Positions 44,578 to 52,960 of a stretch of 64,000 nucleotides of DNA are shown piece after piece. Origin of the DNA: Syntrophomonas zehnderi OL-4 (GTDB taxonomy: Bacteria > Bacillota > Syntrophomonadia > Syntrophomonadales > Syntrophomonadaceae). The notes beneath the pieces are model-generated. The model made no database searches and was not told the origin of the DNA. It saw only the letters and a program-made list of their open reading frames with translations. The first letter of the stretch is position 1, and each line of letters opens with the position of its first letter. Both the position numbers and the translations under genes were made by a program. The DNA lies in contig NZ_CGIH01000026.1 in the NCBI RefSeq assembly GCF_000983115.1, positions 48,554 through 112,553 of the forward strand, in the 5' to 3' direction.

Positions 44578-44668
44578 AAAACCGCGTGAGTCGGCGTAAA
44601 TCACCCTACGGGCACTACTGATATGAACTTCGTTCATGGTTAAGGTTGCCGCATTATCCGCATCTATT
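44578..44668 (+). repeat. Left repeat element before thrC
   Basis: The inner 67 nt (44602-44668) match the reverse complement of 46183-46249 at 57 of 67 positions. It contains a small ATGAAC-TTC-GTTCAT hairpin. The outer part (44578-44602) and the inner end also match the short copy at 26537-26580. It ends 8 nt before the thrC ribosome-binding site. Confidence 0.8.
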
Positions 44669-44685
44669 AAAAAACAGGAGGAATA

Positions 44686-46197
44686 ATGGTGAGATACCAA
44701 AGCACCAGAGGAAAATACTCGCACATAACGGCAGCAGAAGCTATCAAGATGGGAATAGCCCCGGACGGCGGCTTGTTTGTCCCGGATGTGATCCCCGGCT
44801 TAAGCCCAGACGACCTTAAAAAGATGGAAAACCTGACTTATCAGGAAAGGGCCTGTCTGATACTGGGTTTATATCTGGAGGATTTTTCTGCCGAGGAAAT
44901 AAAATCTTGTGTATCATCAGCTTATAACGAAACCAGCTTTGACGATGAACGGATTGTTCCCCTGGTTAAAATAGCAGATGACCTTTTTATCCAGGAACTC
45001 TGGCACGGGCCAACCTGTGCTTTCAAAGATATGGCTTTGCAGATTCTTCCGCATCTGCTGACCTGCAGCGCTCAAAAAACCGGCGAAAACAAAACCATCC
45101 TTATTTTGGTGGCAACTTCCGGTGACACCGGTAAAGCGGCCCTGGAAGGTTTCAAGGATGTGCCGGGAACCCAAATAGTCGTTTTTTACCCGGCTGATGG
45201 GGTGAGTGAAGTACAGAAGCAGCAGATGATTACCCAGGAAGGCAAAAATATATTTGTTGCAGCCGTAGAAGGTAATTTTGATGATGCCCAGACCGGGGTC
45301 AAGAATATTTTTGCCAACGAGCAGTTTATTCAGATTTTAAACCAACAGGGCATAAAAATGTCATCAGCCAATTCCATCAATTGGGGTCGCCTCTTACCGC
45401 AGATTGTCTATTACGTTTCCAGCTATGTGGATTTACGCTCTGAAGAGAGGATAAGAGAAGGGCAAGCCATAAATATTGTCGTACCGACAGGCAATTTTGG
45501 CAATATACTGGCTGCCTATTATGCTTCCCGCATGGGGGTACCCATTAATAAACTGATTTGCGCATCTAATACCAACAATGTACTCACTGAATTTATTCGC
45601 ACCGGCAGCTATGACCGAAAACGAAAATTTGAACGGACTATATCGCCTTCGATGGATATCCTTATATCTTCCAATCTGGAAAGATTGCTATATGAACTGA
45701 CTGACCATGATGCCGCAGCAGTATCCCGCTGGATGGAAGAACTAAGCCTAAGCGGCAGCTATCAGGTAAATGATGCGGTTGCAGAACAGCTAACCGATCT
45801 GTTCTGGGCCGATTTCGCCAACGATCAGCAAACGATGGCTGCCATTAAAGAGGTATGGCAGCAACACAATTATTTACTGGATACGCACACCGCTGTGGCT
45901 TGGTGTGTATATAAAAATTACCGTCAGGAAACCGACGATAGTACTCCCACCCTTATTGCATCAACGGCCAGTCCCTATAAATTTGCTGGCAGTGTAGCCG
46001 AATCATTGCTGGATGCGCAAACCCTGGCAGACAAAACTGAATTCGAGATCCTGAGTCATCTCGCCCGGTATACCGGCCAGCCCATTCCGGCAGCTATCCA
46101 GGGCCTGGAGAAAAAACCCATCCTGCACAAAACAATCACGACCCAAGCGGAGATGGGAAATACCGTTCTAACCCTTTTGGGTAATAGACGCGGATAA
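44686..46197 (+). CDS. thrC: Threonine synthase
   Basis: A 503-aa PLP enzyme converting O-phosphohomoserine to threonine. The PLP lysine lies in CAFKDMALQ (near 110), with ATSGDTGKAALEGF (near 147) and VPTGNFGNILAAYY (near 265). Its length matches the long (bacterial/yeast-type) class. AGGAGG is 3 nt before ATG 44686. The last five codons and the stop lie inside the right repeat, so the C-terminus ends in repeat-derived sequence. Confidence 0.94.
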   Translation: MVRYQSTRGKYSHITAAEAIKMGIAPDGGLFVPDVIPGLSPDDLKKMENLTYQERACLILGLYLEDFSAEEIKSCVSSAYNETSFDDERIVPLVKIADDLFIQELWHGPTCAFKDMALQILPHLLTCSAQKTGENKTILILVATSGDTGKAALEGFKDVPGTQIVVFYPADGVSEVQKQQMITQEGKNIFVAAVEGNFDDAQTGVKNIFANEQFIQILNQQGIKMSSANSINWGRLLPQIVYYVSSYVDLRSEERIREGQAINIVVPTGNFGNILAAYYASRMGVPINKLICASNTNNVLTEFIRTGSYDRKRKFERTISPSMDILISSNLERLLYELTDHDAAAVSRWMEELSLSGSYQVNDAVAEQLTDLFWADFANDQQTMAAIKEVWQQHNYLLDTHTAVAWCVYKNYRQETDDSTPTLIASTASPYKFAGSVAESLLDAQTLADKTEFEILSHLARYTGQPIPAAIQGLEKKPILHKTITTQAEMGNTVLTLLGNRRG

Positions 46198-46249
46198 CGT
46201 GTAAATCTTAATTATGAACGAAGTTCATATCAGTAGTACCCGTAGGCTG
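46183..46249 (-). repeat. Right repeat element overlapping the thrC stop
   Basis: The inverted partner of 44602-44668 (57 of 67 identical). Its AATAGACGCGGATAA start encodes the last residues (NRRG) and TAA of thrC. Together the two copies bracket the gene like the ends of a small composite unit. No transposase is present. Confidence 0.8.
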
Positions 46250-46262
46250 ATTAATAAGGTTA

Positions 46263-46374
46263 CATCGTAAAACAGACTTGGAATAACCCAGAAAAGACAA
46301 CGACCCTAATAGTGCTCCGGCACTCAAAAATAAGTACCGGCGCGCTACTAGGGTCTTACTAACCCCTTACGATG
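46263..46374. repeat. Nested palindrome between thrC and apgM-like gene
   Basis: Inner arms 46302-46320 and 46337-46355 (GACCCTA…CCGG; 16 of 19 pairs) and outer arms CATCGTAA (46263) and TTACGATG (46367-46374). It could end transcription of the two convergent genes, but lacks a T tract; it may be another mobile remnant or an RNA structure. Confidence 0.55.
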
Positions 46375-46424
46375 CACTCATTACCAAAACTAGGGACAAC
46401 CAGCCAAATCCAAGTAAACCCTTA

Positions 46425-47642
46425 TTATCCACGTCCATTACTTATAAATAGATCCATCAGTTGATGGCCTTCTTCAATGAAGTGACCGTTTGAGGCAGTT
46501 TCTTCGTTAAAGTATTTTAGCTTTGAGGGATACAGATGATTTTTGTCAAAGATTAAAAAGGGAACCGGTTCTGCGGTATGGGTTTTAAGTTGCAGTGGGG
46601 TGGGGTGATCGGGCAGGAGAAGAATCCTTAGATCATCAAAACCATCTATTTCAGCTCGTAACAGTCCCAAAACTTCCTGGTCAATCTGTTCGATGGCCCA
46701 GATCTTGGCCTTTAGATCGCCTTGGTGACCCGCCTCATCGGGAGATTCAATATGCAGGTAGACAAAATCCTGACCAGCTTTCAATTCATCCAGGGCAGCC
46801 CGAATTTTGCCAGCAAAATTGGTCACAATTCCCCCGGTAGCTCCCTCCACCTTAACCGGGCGGAGACCGGCACAAATCCCTAGACCCTTAACCAGATCCA
46901 CGGCTGAAACAACCGAGCCTTTAAGCCGGTATTTCATCTCAAAACTGTCCAGTTGAGGTTTAGTGCCTTCTCCCCAAAACCACAGAGAACTGGCCGGATT
47001 CAAACCCCGCTCTACACGGGACTGGTTGACGGGATGCTCCGACATAATTTCTTCGCTGGCTGTCATTAAATTAAGGAGAACTTCTCCATCCGGCCCCTGG
47101 GGAAGATGTATCCCGATGGGACGATCAGATATATCGTGTGGGGGAGTTAACTCAATTGATTTATCGGCTCCGCTTTTCCAGATCATAAGGTGGCGATAGC
47201 TTATGCCGGGATAAAAGGCAAATGTCTGGTTACCCAATTTGCGATTGATGCTGTCAATCAATGAGGCGGATTCAGCTGAACTGATTTCTCCGGCACTGTA
47301 ATCAACCATGGTTTTATCCGCATAATTTCTTTCCGAGGATAACGTAACCAGATTACAGCGCAGAGCCAAATCCTGACTGTTAAGCTCAATACCCATACTG
47401 GCTGCTTCCAGAGGTGAACGCCCGGTATAAAACTGACGCGGATCATAACCCATAACGGCCAGATTGGCAACATCACTGCCGGGGGGATAACCGGCAGGAA
47501 TCGTTCGGACTGCTCCTATGAAAGAATTAGGTGCCAGAATATCCATATTGGGAGTACGGGCATACTGCAGGGGCGTTTGTCCCCCCAATTCCTCAATCTT
47601 ATAATCAGCCATGCCATCGGCCAGGATCAGCAGGTATTTCAT
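46425..47642 (-). CDS. ApgM-like protein, candidate homoserine kinase
   Basis: A 405-aa alkaline-phosphatase-fold protein of the cofactor-independent phosphoglycerate mutase (archaeal ApgM) group. LLILADGMAD holds the first metal ligand, PPGSDVANLAVMGYDP the catalytic Ser (near 56), ESPDEAGHQGD (near 305) and LLPDHPTP further ligands. A subgroup of this family (TIGR02535) is proposed to be homoserine kinase in genomes lacking ThrB. Its position next to thrC, whose substrate is phosphohomoserine, favours that role here. This is inference. Confidence 0.8.
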   Translation of the reverse strand: MKYLLILADGMADYKIEELGGQTPLQYARTPNMDILAPNSFIGAVRTIPAGYPPGSDVANLAVMGYDPRQFYTGRSPLEAASMGIELNSQDLALRCNLVTLSSERNYADKTMVDYSAGEISSAESASLIDSINRKLGNQTFAFYPGISYRHLMIWKSGADKSIELTPPHDISDRPIGIHLPQGPDGEVLLNLMTASEEIMSEHPVNQSRVERGLNPASSLWFWGEGTKPQLDSFEMKYRLKGSVVSAVDLVKGLGICAGLRPVKVEGATGGIVTNFAGKIRAALDELKAGQDFVYLHIESPDEAGHQGDLKAKIWAIEQIDQEVLGLLRAEIDGFDDLRILLLPDHPTPLQLKTHTAEPVPFLIFDKNHLYPSKLKYFNEETASNGHFIEEGHQLMDLFISNGRG

Positions 47643-47835
47643 TATAATTCAACTCCTGTTTGGTGGTATAAACGTCTTTTACAGTATAGCATCATAAGAC
47701 CGGCTATCCTATCTGCAAATCACACCAGGCAGTCAATTTGGAAAGATAGAATAGATGGCTATTGACCTTAACCTCAGCAATGGTTATTCTGGTAATAGCT
47801 TGGTTATTATAATTATAAAGTCGGAGGTGTCAAAA

Positions 47836-48210
47836 TTGGCGAAAAAAATGGGCATTTATAAATGTGAAATCTGTGGCAACATTGTCGAAGTACTTCATGA
47901 GGGTAAAGGTGAACTGGTTTGTTGTGGACAGCCCATGAATCTATATAAGGAAAACACCGTAGAAGCATCCCATGAAAAACATATACCGGTTATCGAAAAG
48001 GTAGATGGAGGTATAATGGTCAAAGTAGGCAGCGATGTCCATCCCATGATCGAGAAACACTATATTGAGTGGATCGAAGTGCTGGTGGGGAACAAGGTCT
48101 GTCGTGCTGACTTGAAACCAGATGAAGCACCCGAAGCCTTTTTCCCGATTGAGGATGAAAATATCGTAGTGCGGGCCTACTGCAATCTCCACGGTCTGTG
48201 GAAAGGTTAG
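47836..48210 (+). CDS. dfx: Desulfoferrodoxin (superoxide reductase)
   Basis: A 124-aa class II superoxide reductase that reduces superoxide to peroxide in anaerobes. The N-terminal desulforedoxin site is CEIC…CC (Fe(Cys)4). The catalytic site has [19 protein letters not shown] and CNLHGLW (His4Cys). TTG at 47836 is chosen: GGAGGTGT lies upstream and the length is then typical. It stands alone with its own terminator. Confidence 0.94.
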   Translation: MAKKMGIYKCEICGNIVEVLHEGKGELVCCGQPMNLYKENTVEASHEKHIPVIEKVDGGIMVKVGSDVHPMIEKHYIEWIEVLVGNKVCRADLKPDEAPEAFFPIEDENIVVRAYCNLHGLWKG

Positions 48211-48256
48211 GCAACCCAATAAGTACCGTGGTTAGGGTAAAACAGATAGAATAGTT

Positions 48257-48297
48257 AAAAAGCATATCCAGAAAGCCATCTGGATATGCTTTTTTTA
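48257..48297 (+). terminator. dfx terminator
   Basis: AAAAAGCATATCCAG pairs with CTGGATATGCTTTTT, followed by further T: a 15-bp stem. The following 48298-48469 has no gene that I can support. Confidence 0.92.
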
Positions 48298-48469
48298 AAA
48301 TCAGTTCATCCCGGATTTGCGCTTGGCACACTAAAAAAAGGAGCATAAATTGCCCGAGTTATAATATTTGGGAGACGTGATTTGCGCTCATCAGCCGGAA
48401 ATATAATATTATAGACGTTTTTGCACAGAATTTATGGGGTTGAAAATTAGGATTACGATTTATTATGTG

Positions 48470-48498
48470 TTGACTAGGATGTTTGCGGATGCTATAAT
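48470..48498 (+). promoter_or_regulatory. Promoter of tRNA-Asp
   Basis: TTGACT, 17 bp, TATAAT; the -10 ends 12 bp before the mature tRNA. Confidence 0.85.
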
Positions 48499-48510
48499 TA
48501 AATTCGTTGC

Positions 48511-48586
48511 GGAGCCGTGGTGTAGCGGTTAACATGCCGGCCTGTCACGCCGGAGATCGTGGGTTCAAATCCCATCGGCTTCGCCA
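48511..48586 (+). tRNA. tRNA-Asp (GTC)
   Basis: 76 nt including encoded CCA. Acceptor GGAGCCG/CGGCTTC with one G-U, anticodon GTC in loop CTGTCAC, and T arm GTGGG-TTCAAAT-CCCAT. Confidence 0.96.
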
Positions 48587-48674
48587 TATTTTATTAATTA
48601 GTCAGAAAACCCTTGGTTCTTAAACAAATCCCGCCAAATAGCCTGTATAAGGGCAATGAAACCATGTCAGAGGC

Positions 48675-48703
48675 TTGACACAAGGATAAACGGGTTATAT
48701 AAT
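48675..48703 (+). promoter_or_regulatory. Promoter of tRNA-Phe/tRNA-Gly
   Basis: TTGACA, 17 bp, TATAAT: full consensus. It should drive the Phe and Gly genes, which lie 7 nt apart. Confidence 0.88.
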
Positions 48704-48753
48704 AATCCTTGCGGTGCGGAAAGTTGGTTAGTTCAGGGACAAACCAATATTTC

Positions 48754-48829
<76 letters not shown>

Positions 48830-48836
48830 TGATTAA

Positions 48837-48911
48837 GCGGAAGTGGCTCAGTGGTAGAGCATCGCCTTGCCAAGGCGAGGGTCGCGAGTTCGAATCTCGT
48901 CTTCCGCTCCA
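48837..48911 (+). tRNA. tRNA-Gly (GCC)
   Basis: 75 nt with encoded CCA. Acceptor GCGGAAG/CTTCCGC is perfect; anticodon GCC in loop TTGCCAA. Co-transcribed with tRNA-Phe. Confidence 0.96.
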
Positions 48912-48923
48912 TTTTAAAAGCAG

Positions 48924-48946
48924 GCGTTACCAAGGTAACGCTTTTG
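48924..48946 (+). terminator. Terminator after tRNA-Gly
   Basis: GCGTTACC-AA-GGTAACGC followed by TTTTG, 12 nt after the CCA end. Confidence 0.8.
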
Positions 48947-49045
48947 TTCTGCCAACGATAAAATACCTAATATAAGCTAGGCTAACGTAAAATATAGGCA
49001 GGTAGACCCTAGTATTATAGAATAGATAATCTAATAGCCGCTATA

Positions 49046-49074
49046 TTGCAAAGCGATTGTAAAGTTGATATAAT
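49046..49074 (+). promoter_or_regulatory. Promoter of tRNA-Cys
   Basis: TTGCAA, 17 bp, TATAAT, 34 bp before the tRNA. Confidence 0.8.
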
Positions 49075-49108
49075 TAACTTTGCGCGGTAAGATCTGAAAC
49101 AATAGTTG

Positions 49109-49184
49109 GGGCGGGTGGCGAAGAGGCTAACGCTGTGGTCTGCAAAATCACCATTCACCGGTTCGAATCCGGTCCCGCCCTCCA
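49109..49184 (+). tRNA. tRNA-Cys (GCA)
   Basis: 76 nt with encoded CCA. Acceptor GGGCGGG/CCCGCCC; anticodon GCA in loop TCTGCAAAA; T arm CCGG-TTCGAAT-CCGG. Confidence 0.95.
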
Positions 49185-49197
49185 TACGAAACCAAGG

Positions 49198-49241
49198 TGC
49201 TTTTTAAAAATTTCTGCCAGGGATATTAAAAAGCATTTTTT
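49198..49241 (+). terminator. Terminator after tRNA-Cys
   Basis: TGCTTTTTAA and TTAAAAAGCA arms around an 18-nt loop followed by six T. Confidence 0.7.
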
Positions 49242-49308
49242 AATCATTATCTTAAGTTGCCAACAATAAAAACCCTGCATTTTTTATAATATGAAGGATT
49301 ATATTGTG

Positions 49309-49337
49309 TTGCAAAGCCCAGCATAATTTGCTAAACT
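49309..49337 (+). promoter_or_regulatory. Promoter of tRNA-Leu
   Basis: TTGCAA, 17 bp, TAAACT, 37 bp before the tRNA. Confidence 0.7.
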
Positions 49338-49374
49338 AAACACTGCGCACAGCCCCCTTAGAAACACCCCTCGT

Positions 49375-49463
49375 GCCCGGGTGGCGGAATAGGCAGACGC
49401 ACGGGACTTAAAATCCCGCGAGGCTCAAACCTCGTGCCGGTTCGACCCCGGCCTCGGGCACCA
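49375..49463 (+). tRNA. tRNA-Leu (TAA)
   Basis: 89 nt with encoded CCA and a long variable arm (CGAGG…CCTCG), as for class II tRNAs. Anticodon TAA; acceptor GCCCGGG/CTCGGGC with one G-U. Confidence 0.95.
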
Positions 49464-49476
49464 TATTTAAACATTC

Positions 49477-49501
49477 GCTGAGATGATATCTCAGCTTTTT
49501 C
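49477..49501 (+). terminator. Terminator after tRNA-Leu
   Basis: GCTGAGAT-GAT-ATCTCAGC followed by five T. Confidence 0.88.
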
Positions 49502-49625
49502 ATTTCGTTTCGCTTTCAAAATTCATCTATTTTATTTATCACTATGTTTTTGCTCTAATGTCAATAAGCACTTTTAAGCCGCCTCTCCCAGCCTACTAAT
49601 ACTATCGGTGCCAAAGCAAAAGAAA

Positions 49626-49652
49626 AACCCCCTCCACATTTATGAAGGGGGT
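49626..49652 (-). terminator. Terminator of the CoA-transferase/dehydrogenase operon
   Basis: On the minus strand ACCCCCT…AGGGGGT with TTTTTCTTTT following, 40 bp after the CoA-transferase stop. Confidence 0.8.
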
Positions 49653-49692
49653 CTTGAGGGGGGAAATAGAACTTGAAGGAAACTAAAACCTA

Positions 49693-51063
49693 CTAAATTT
49701 CTTTACGCATCTTTTTGATATCAATATCATATTTTGATTCGATCAAGTTAAGACGCTTGGCTTCGTATACTAATTTTTCCCTGAAATCTGGATGGGCTAT
49801 ACTTACAACATTTTTAACCCTTTCACGCATTCCTTTGCCTTTAAGATATACGCAACCATATTCTGTAGCCAGATATTGGACGTCCCAACGACTGATTGCA
49901 ATCCAGCCATTTGCTACCGGTGAAATCCTGGAATTCATTTGACCGCTTTTATCTTCAAAGGTTGAATACATAGCCAAAAATGCTTTGCCACCTTTAGATT
50001 TCCAGGCACCCTGGACAAAATCGGCTTGTCCGCCAATGCCGGAATAGGGGACTATTCCAATAGATTCCGATATACATTGCCCAGCTAAGTCACATTCGGT
50101 TATGGCATTAATAGCGATAAAATTATCGTGGCGGGCAATAATATCCGGATTTGCGCAGAAATCAATACCGTGAACTTCAACACCTGGATTCTGATCGGCA
50201 AATTCATATAACTCTTTACTGCCGATTACTATTGTGCCTACAGATTTATCAGGCATAAAGGTTTTTTTACGATTGGTAAGAGCCCCGGCTTTATATAAAT
50301 CCAGGTATGCATCAACAATCATTTCTGAATGACAGCCAAGATCCTTTTTATTAACGAGCTGTTTGCCTACTGCATCTGGAAGTGAACCTATGCCTAGCTG
50401 TACACACGCCCCATCGGGAACATGTTCCGCAATATAACTAGCTATGGCGATATCTTTTTCATTCGGTTCTACTCGCGGCAGGGCGATCAAATCCCAGTTA
50501 GCTTCTACAATAGCTGTTACCTCAGTGATATGGAAATGGTTATGACCATATACCGTAGGTGCGTTTTCATTCACTTCTAAAAACACTTTGGTGGGCAATC
50601 CTTTTTCCCAACGACGGCGGGTAATTGAATAACTATGCGAACAGTTCAAGGCCGCACTAAACCAGCCGTGTTTATCCATAGGTGAGGCAGTCATAGTAAC
50701 GACATTGTAATCGCGATCTTCCACCATAGTGCGGGGGATATCCATAAAACGGAAAGGGGTTGGGTCAACTATACCTTTTTGCGCCAAAGGTCTTGACAGA
50801 GGACTAATATAACCATCACGACAGTACACTTTTGAAATAATTTCCGGTTTGGCCAAATCAGGGGCATTAAGATTTAAACCAACCGTTAGTTCACAATCCG
50901 ATAACTCATCATTTGCGATCCTCTTAGCTATAGATTGCCATAAAACACGGGGGGTTCCGTTTGCAGTGGGGAGTGAAATTCGATCCCCATTTTCTATAAG
51001 TTTGGCAGCTTCATCAGCGGTCATGCATTTCTCTTTGTATAGTTCGTGCCATTTATCTGACAT
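49693..51063 (-). CDS. CoA-transferase (acetyl-CoA hydrolase/transferase family)
   Basis: A 456-aa family I CoA-transferase of the Cat1 / 4-hydroxybutyrate CoA-transferase type. It exchanges CoA between acetate and short acyl groups. CVQLGIGSLPDAVG (near 225) and INAITECDLAGQ (near 325, likely catalytic Glu) are visible. ATG at 51063 is chosen because AAGGAGGCGGG lies before it. It follows an acyl-CoA dehydrogenase gene by 23 nt, so the pair may activate and oxidise the same acid. Confidence 0.85.
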   Translation of the reverse strand: MSDKWHELYKEKCMTADEAAKLIENGDRISLPTANGTPRVLWQSIAKRIANDELSDCELTVGLNLNAPDLAKPEIISKVYCRDGYISPLSRPLAQKGIVDPTPFRFMDIPRTMVEDRDYNVVTMTASPMDKHGWFSAALNCSHSYSITRRRWEKGLPTKVFLEVNENAPTVYGHNHFHITEVTAIVEANWDLIALPRVEPNEKDIAIASYIAEHVPDGACVQLGIGSLPDAVGKQLVNKKDLGCHSEMIVDAYLDLYKAGALTNRKKTFMPDKSVGTIVIGSKELYEFADQNPGVEVHGIDFCANPDIIARHDNFIAINAITECDLAGQCISESIGIVPYSGIGGQADFVQGAWKSKGGKAFLAMYSTFEDKSGQMNSRISPVANGWIAISRWDVQYLATEYGCVYLKGKGMRERVKNVVSIAHPDFREKLVYEAKRLNLIESKYDIDIKKMRKEI

Positions 51064-51086
51064 ATTCCCGCCTCCTTGTATGCACA

Positions 51087-52331
51087 TTATTCATATATTT
51101 TTTCTTCTTCATCGAAAGCATTAAGGGCATCTAATTCGCTATTTCTCTTGGTATTATTGGCAAGTTCTTTTTTGCGCTCTTCATACCATTCATGTTGGAC
51201 AATAACATTCATTATTTCATTGCTGCCTACCCAAATCATAGATAAACGCATATCTCTTAATATTTTTTCAATAGGATAAACATCCGTGTAGCCTATACCA
51301 CCCATTACTTGCATACTAAGATTGGCCACATCCCAGCATTGCTCGGTAACGAACTTCTTGCCTTCCGAAACTAAACGGCGGCATAAATTGGGATCTGCTC
51401 CAGAATCTACAGCTTTGGCGGTAATATACATCATGCTGCGACATGTATCCAGTTTAGTAACAGCATCGGCGATTTTAAAGTTAACCCCTTGGAATTTATT
51501 GATGGTTCTGCCAAAAGCTTTACGCTTGGTCGAATAATCAGTAGCAATTTCCAAAGCCGGGCGTACAGCTCCAATCGTCATAGCCGCAGTTCCAAACCGT
51601 TCCGGAACCATCATTTGATAGAAGATTGGTGTCGCACCATCAACTTTACCGATTACATTTTCTTTAGGAACCCGAACATTGTCAAACACTACTCTGGCAG
51701 TTCCTCCTCCGCGGCAACCCATCAAGCCATAAAGGTAATCGGTTTTTACTCCCATTTCTCTTTCTACCATAAAGCAAGTTATACCTTTGTGAGGAGGTAC
51801 TTCAGTATTAGTTCTGGCATAGACCAAAAAATAATCGGCACCTTCACCGCCAACTATAAAACGCTTTTGTCCATTTAAGATATAGTCATCTCCATCTTTT
51901 GTGGCAATGGTTGTCGTACCGAAGAAGTCTGAGCCTCCACGTGGTTCGGTAAGACATTCCGCTGCAAACTTTTCTCCTTTACAAATGGGAATTAAAAACT
52001 TTTTCTTTTGTTCTTCTGTTCCAAAATGCACTATGGCTTCAGTAACAACATCACCTGTTACTCCGTATGTGCAGCCAAACATATAGCCGTTTACGCAAAG
52101 CTCTTCCAAAGCAATAATATCTTCTTCCCAGCCTAAGCCCCGGCCGCCATATTCTTTAGGGACTCTGAGGCCGATTAAATTTTGCTTGCCACATTCCTTC
52201 AGATATTCTTTGGGATATTTTATTTTATCGGCGTCCATATCGAGGATATACTCACGGGAAACAGATTTAGCAAACTCTCTAGTTTCATCACGCAGGGCAA
52301 TTTGTTCAGGTGTCATGGTAAATTCAAACAT
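51087..52331 (-). CDS. Acyl-CoA dehydrogenase
   Basis: A 414-aa FAD enzyme oxidising acyl-CoA at C2-C3. CLTEPRGGSDFFGTTT (near 130) binds FAD, QVMGGIGYTD lies near 352. The usual catalytic Glu in the YEGT segment is replaced: it reads IWVGSNEI. A Glu in MVPERFG (near 244) matches the alternative catalytic position of isovaleryl-CoA and long-chain types. AAAGGAGG precedes ATG 52331. Together with the downstream CoA-transferase it forms one operon. Confidence 0.88.
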   Translation of the reverse strand: MFEFTMTPEQIALRDETREFAKSVSREYILDMDADKIKYPKEYLKECGKQNLIGLRVPKEYGGRGLGWEEDIIALEELCVNGYMFGCTYGVTGDVVTEAIVHFGTEEQKKKFLIPICKGEKFAAECLTEPRGGSDFFGTTTIATKDGDDYILNGQKRFIVGGEGADYFLVYARTNTEVPPHKGITCFMVEREMGVKTDYLYGLMGCRGGGTARVVFDNVRVPKENVIGKVDGATPIFYQMMVPERFGTAAMTIGAVRPALEIATDYSTKRKAFGRTINKFQGVNFKIADAVTKLDTCRSMMYITAKAVDSGADPNLCRRLVSEGKKFVTEQCWDVANLSMQVMGGIGYTDVYPIEKILRDMRLSMIWVGSNEIMNVIVQHEWYEERKKELANNTKRNSELDALNAFDEEEKIYE

Positions 52332-52418
52332 TGATGTGACCTCCTTTAAAAATATTAACAATTATAACTTCACCTTTTTTTAGTTATTTATGCAAATAAA
52401 CCGACCCCCTTAAAATTA

Positions 52419-52436
52419 CTTATGTAATAATAATAT
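52419..52436. promoter_or_regulatory. AT-rich motif shared with 58 kb
   Basis: CTTATGTAATAATAATAT; its last 17 nt recur exactly at 58052-58068. It lies in the divergent region between the dehydrogenase and XRE genes and may be a regulator site or chance low complexity. Confidence 0.3.
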
Positions 52437-52508
52437 CACAAATATAATACTAGAGGTAGTACTTTTTCAGCAATATTTAACTTAGCGTATTAAACGAGTG
52501 TAATAAAC

Positions 52509-52520
52509 GTAATATATTAC
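52509..52520. promoter_or_regulatory. Palindrome in the divergent promoter region
   Basis: GTAATATATTAC, perfect 12-bp palindrome 75 bp before the XRE start. It is a candidate operator for the XRE regulator or for the divergent operon. Several further GTAATA/TATTAC words lie around it. Confidence 0.4.
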
Positions 52521-52594
52521 TCCTAAAACTAACAATATGTTTTATATTACAAATATGATAAAATAAACGTAAGAACCATATGGAAGGAAGTCAT

Positions 52595-52960
52595 ATGAAC
52601 TTAAGAAAATTAGGGGAAAAAATACAAACCGCCCGGGAAGAAAAAAGAATGACTCAAGGGCAATTGGCCGATGCGATTGGATGTTCACAATCTGCGTTGT
52701 CGAATTACGAAAAGGGCAAAAGACGCATTTATTTATCCCAACTTGAGAAGTTATCCGAAGTTTTAGAAAAACCTTTGGAATATTTTGTGGAAGGGTTTGG
52801 CGAGAATACCCTGGAAGCATATCCTATTTCAAATACTTCGCAGGATAGTGATCTAATCAGATTAATTAATGTTATTTATAATTTAAATCCGAATGAACGC
52901 GAAATGGTGGAAGATTTTATATATTTCCTGCAATGGAAAAAGCAAAAAGGGGGATTTTAA
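52595..52960 (+). CDS. XRE-family transcriptional regulator
   Basis: A 121-aa regulator. The N-terminal HTH_3 domain (about residues 1-60) has LADAIGCSQSALSNYEKGKR; the C-terminal part is helical and may bind an effector or form dimers. ATG at 52595 follows GGAAGGAAGT. It is divergent from an acyl-CoA dehydrogenase operon and overlaps another dehydrogenase by 1 nt, suggesting it controls one or both. Confidence 0.88.
   Translation: MNLRKLGEKIQTAREEKRMTQGQLADAIGCSQSALSNYEKGKRRIYLSQLEKLSEVLEKPLEYFVEGFGENTLEAYPISNTSQDSDLIRLINVIYNLNPNEREMVEDFIYFLQWKKQKGGF

Noticed and set aside
44509..44685. Possible T-box or threonine attenuator before thrC
   Set aside because: No AGGGTGG-type T-box motif, specifier stem or terminator is present; the space is taken by the repeat element.
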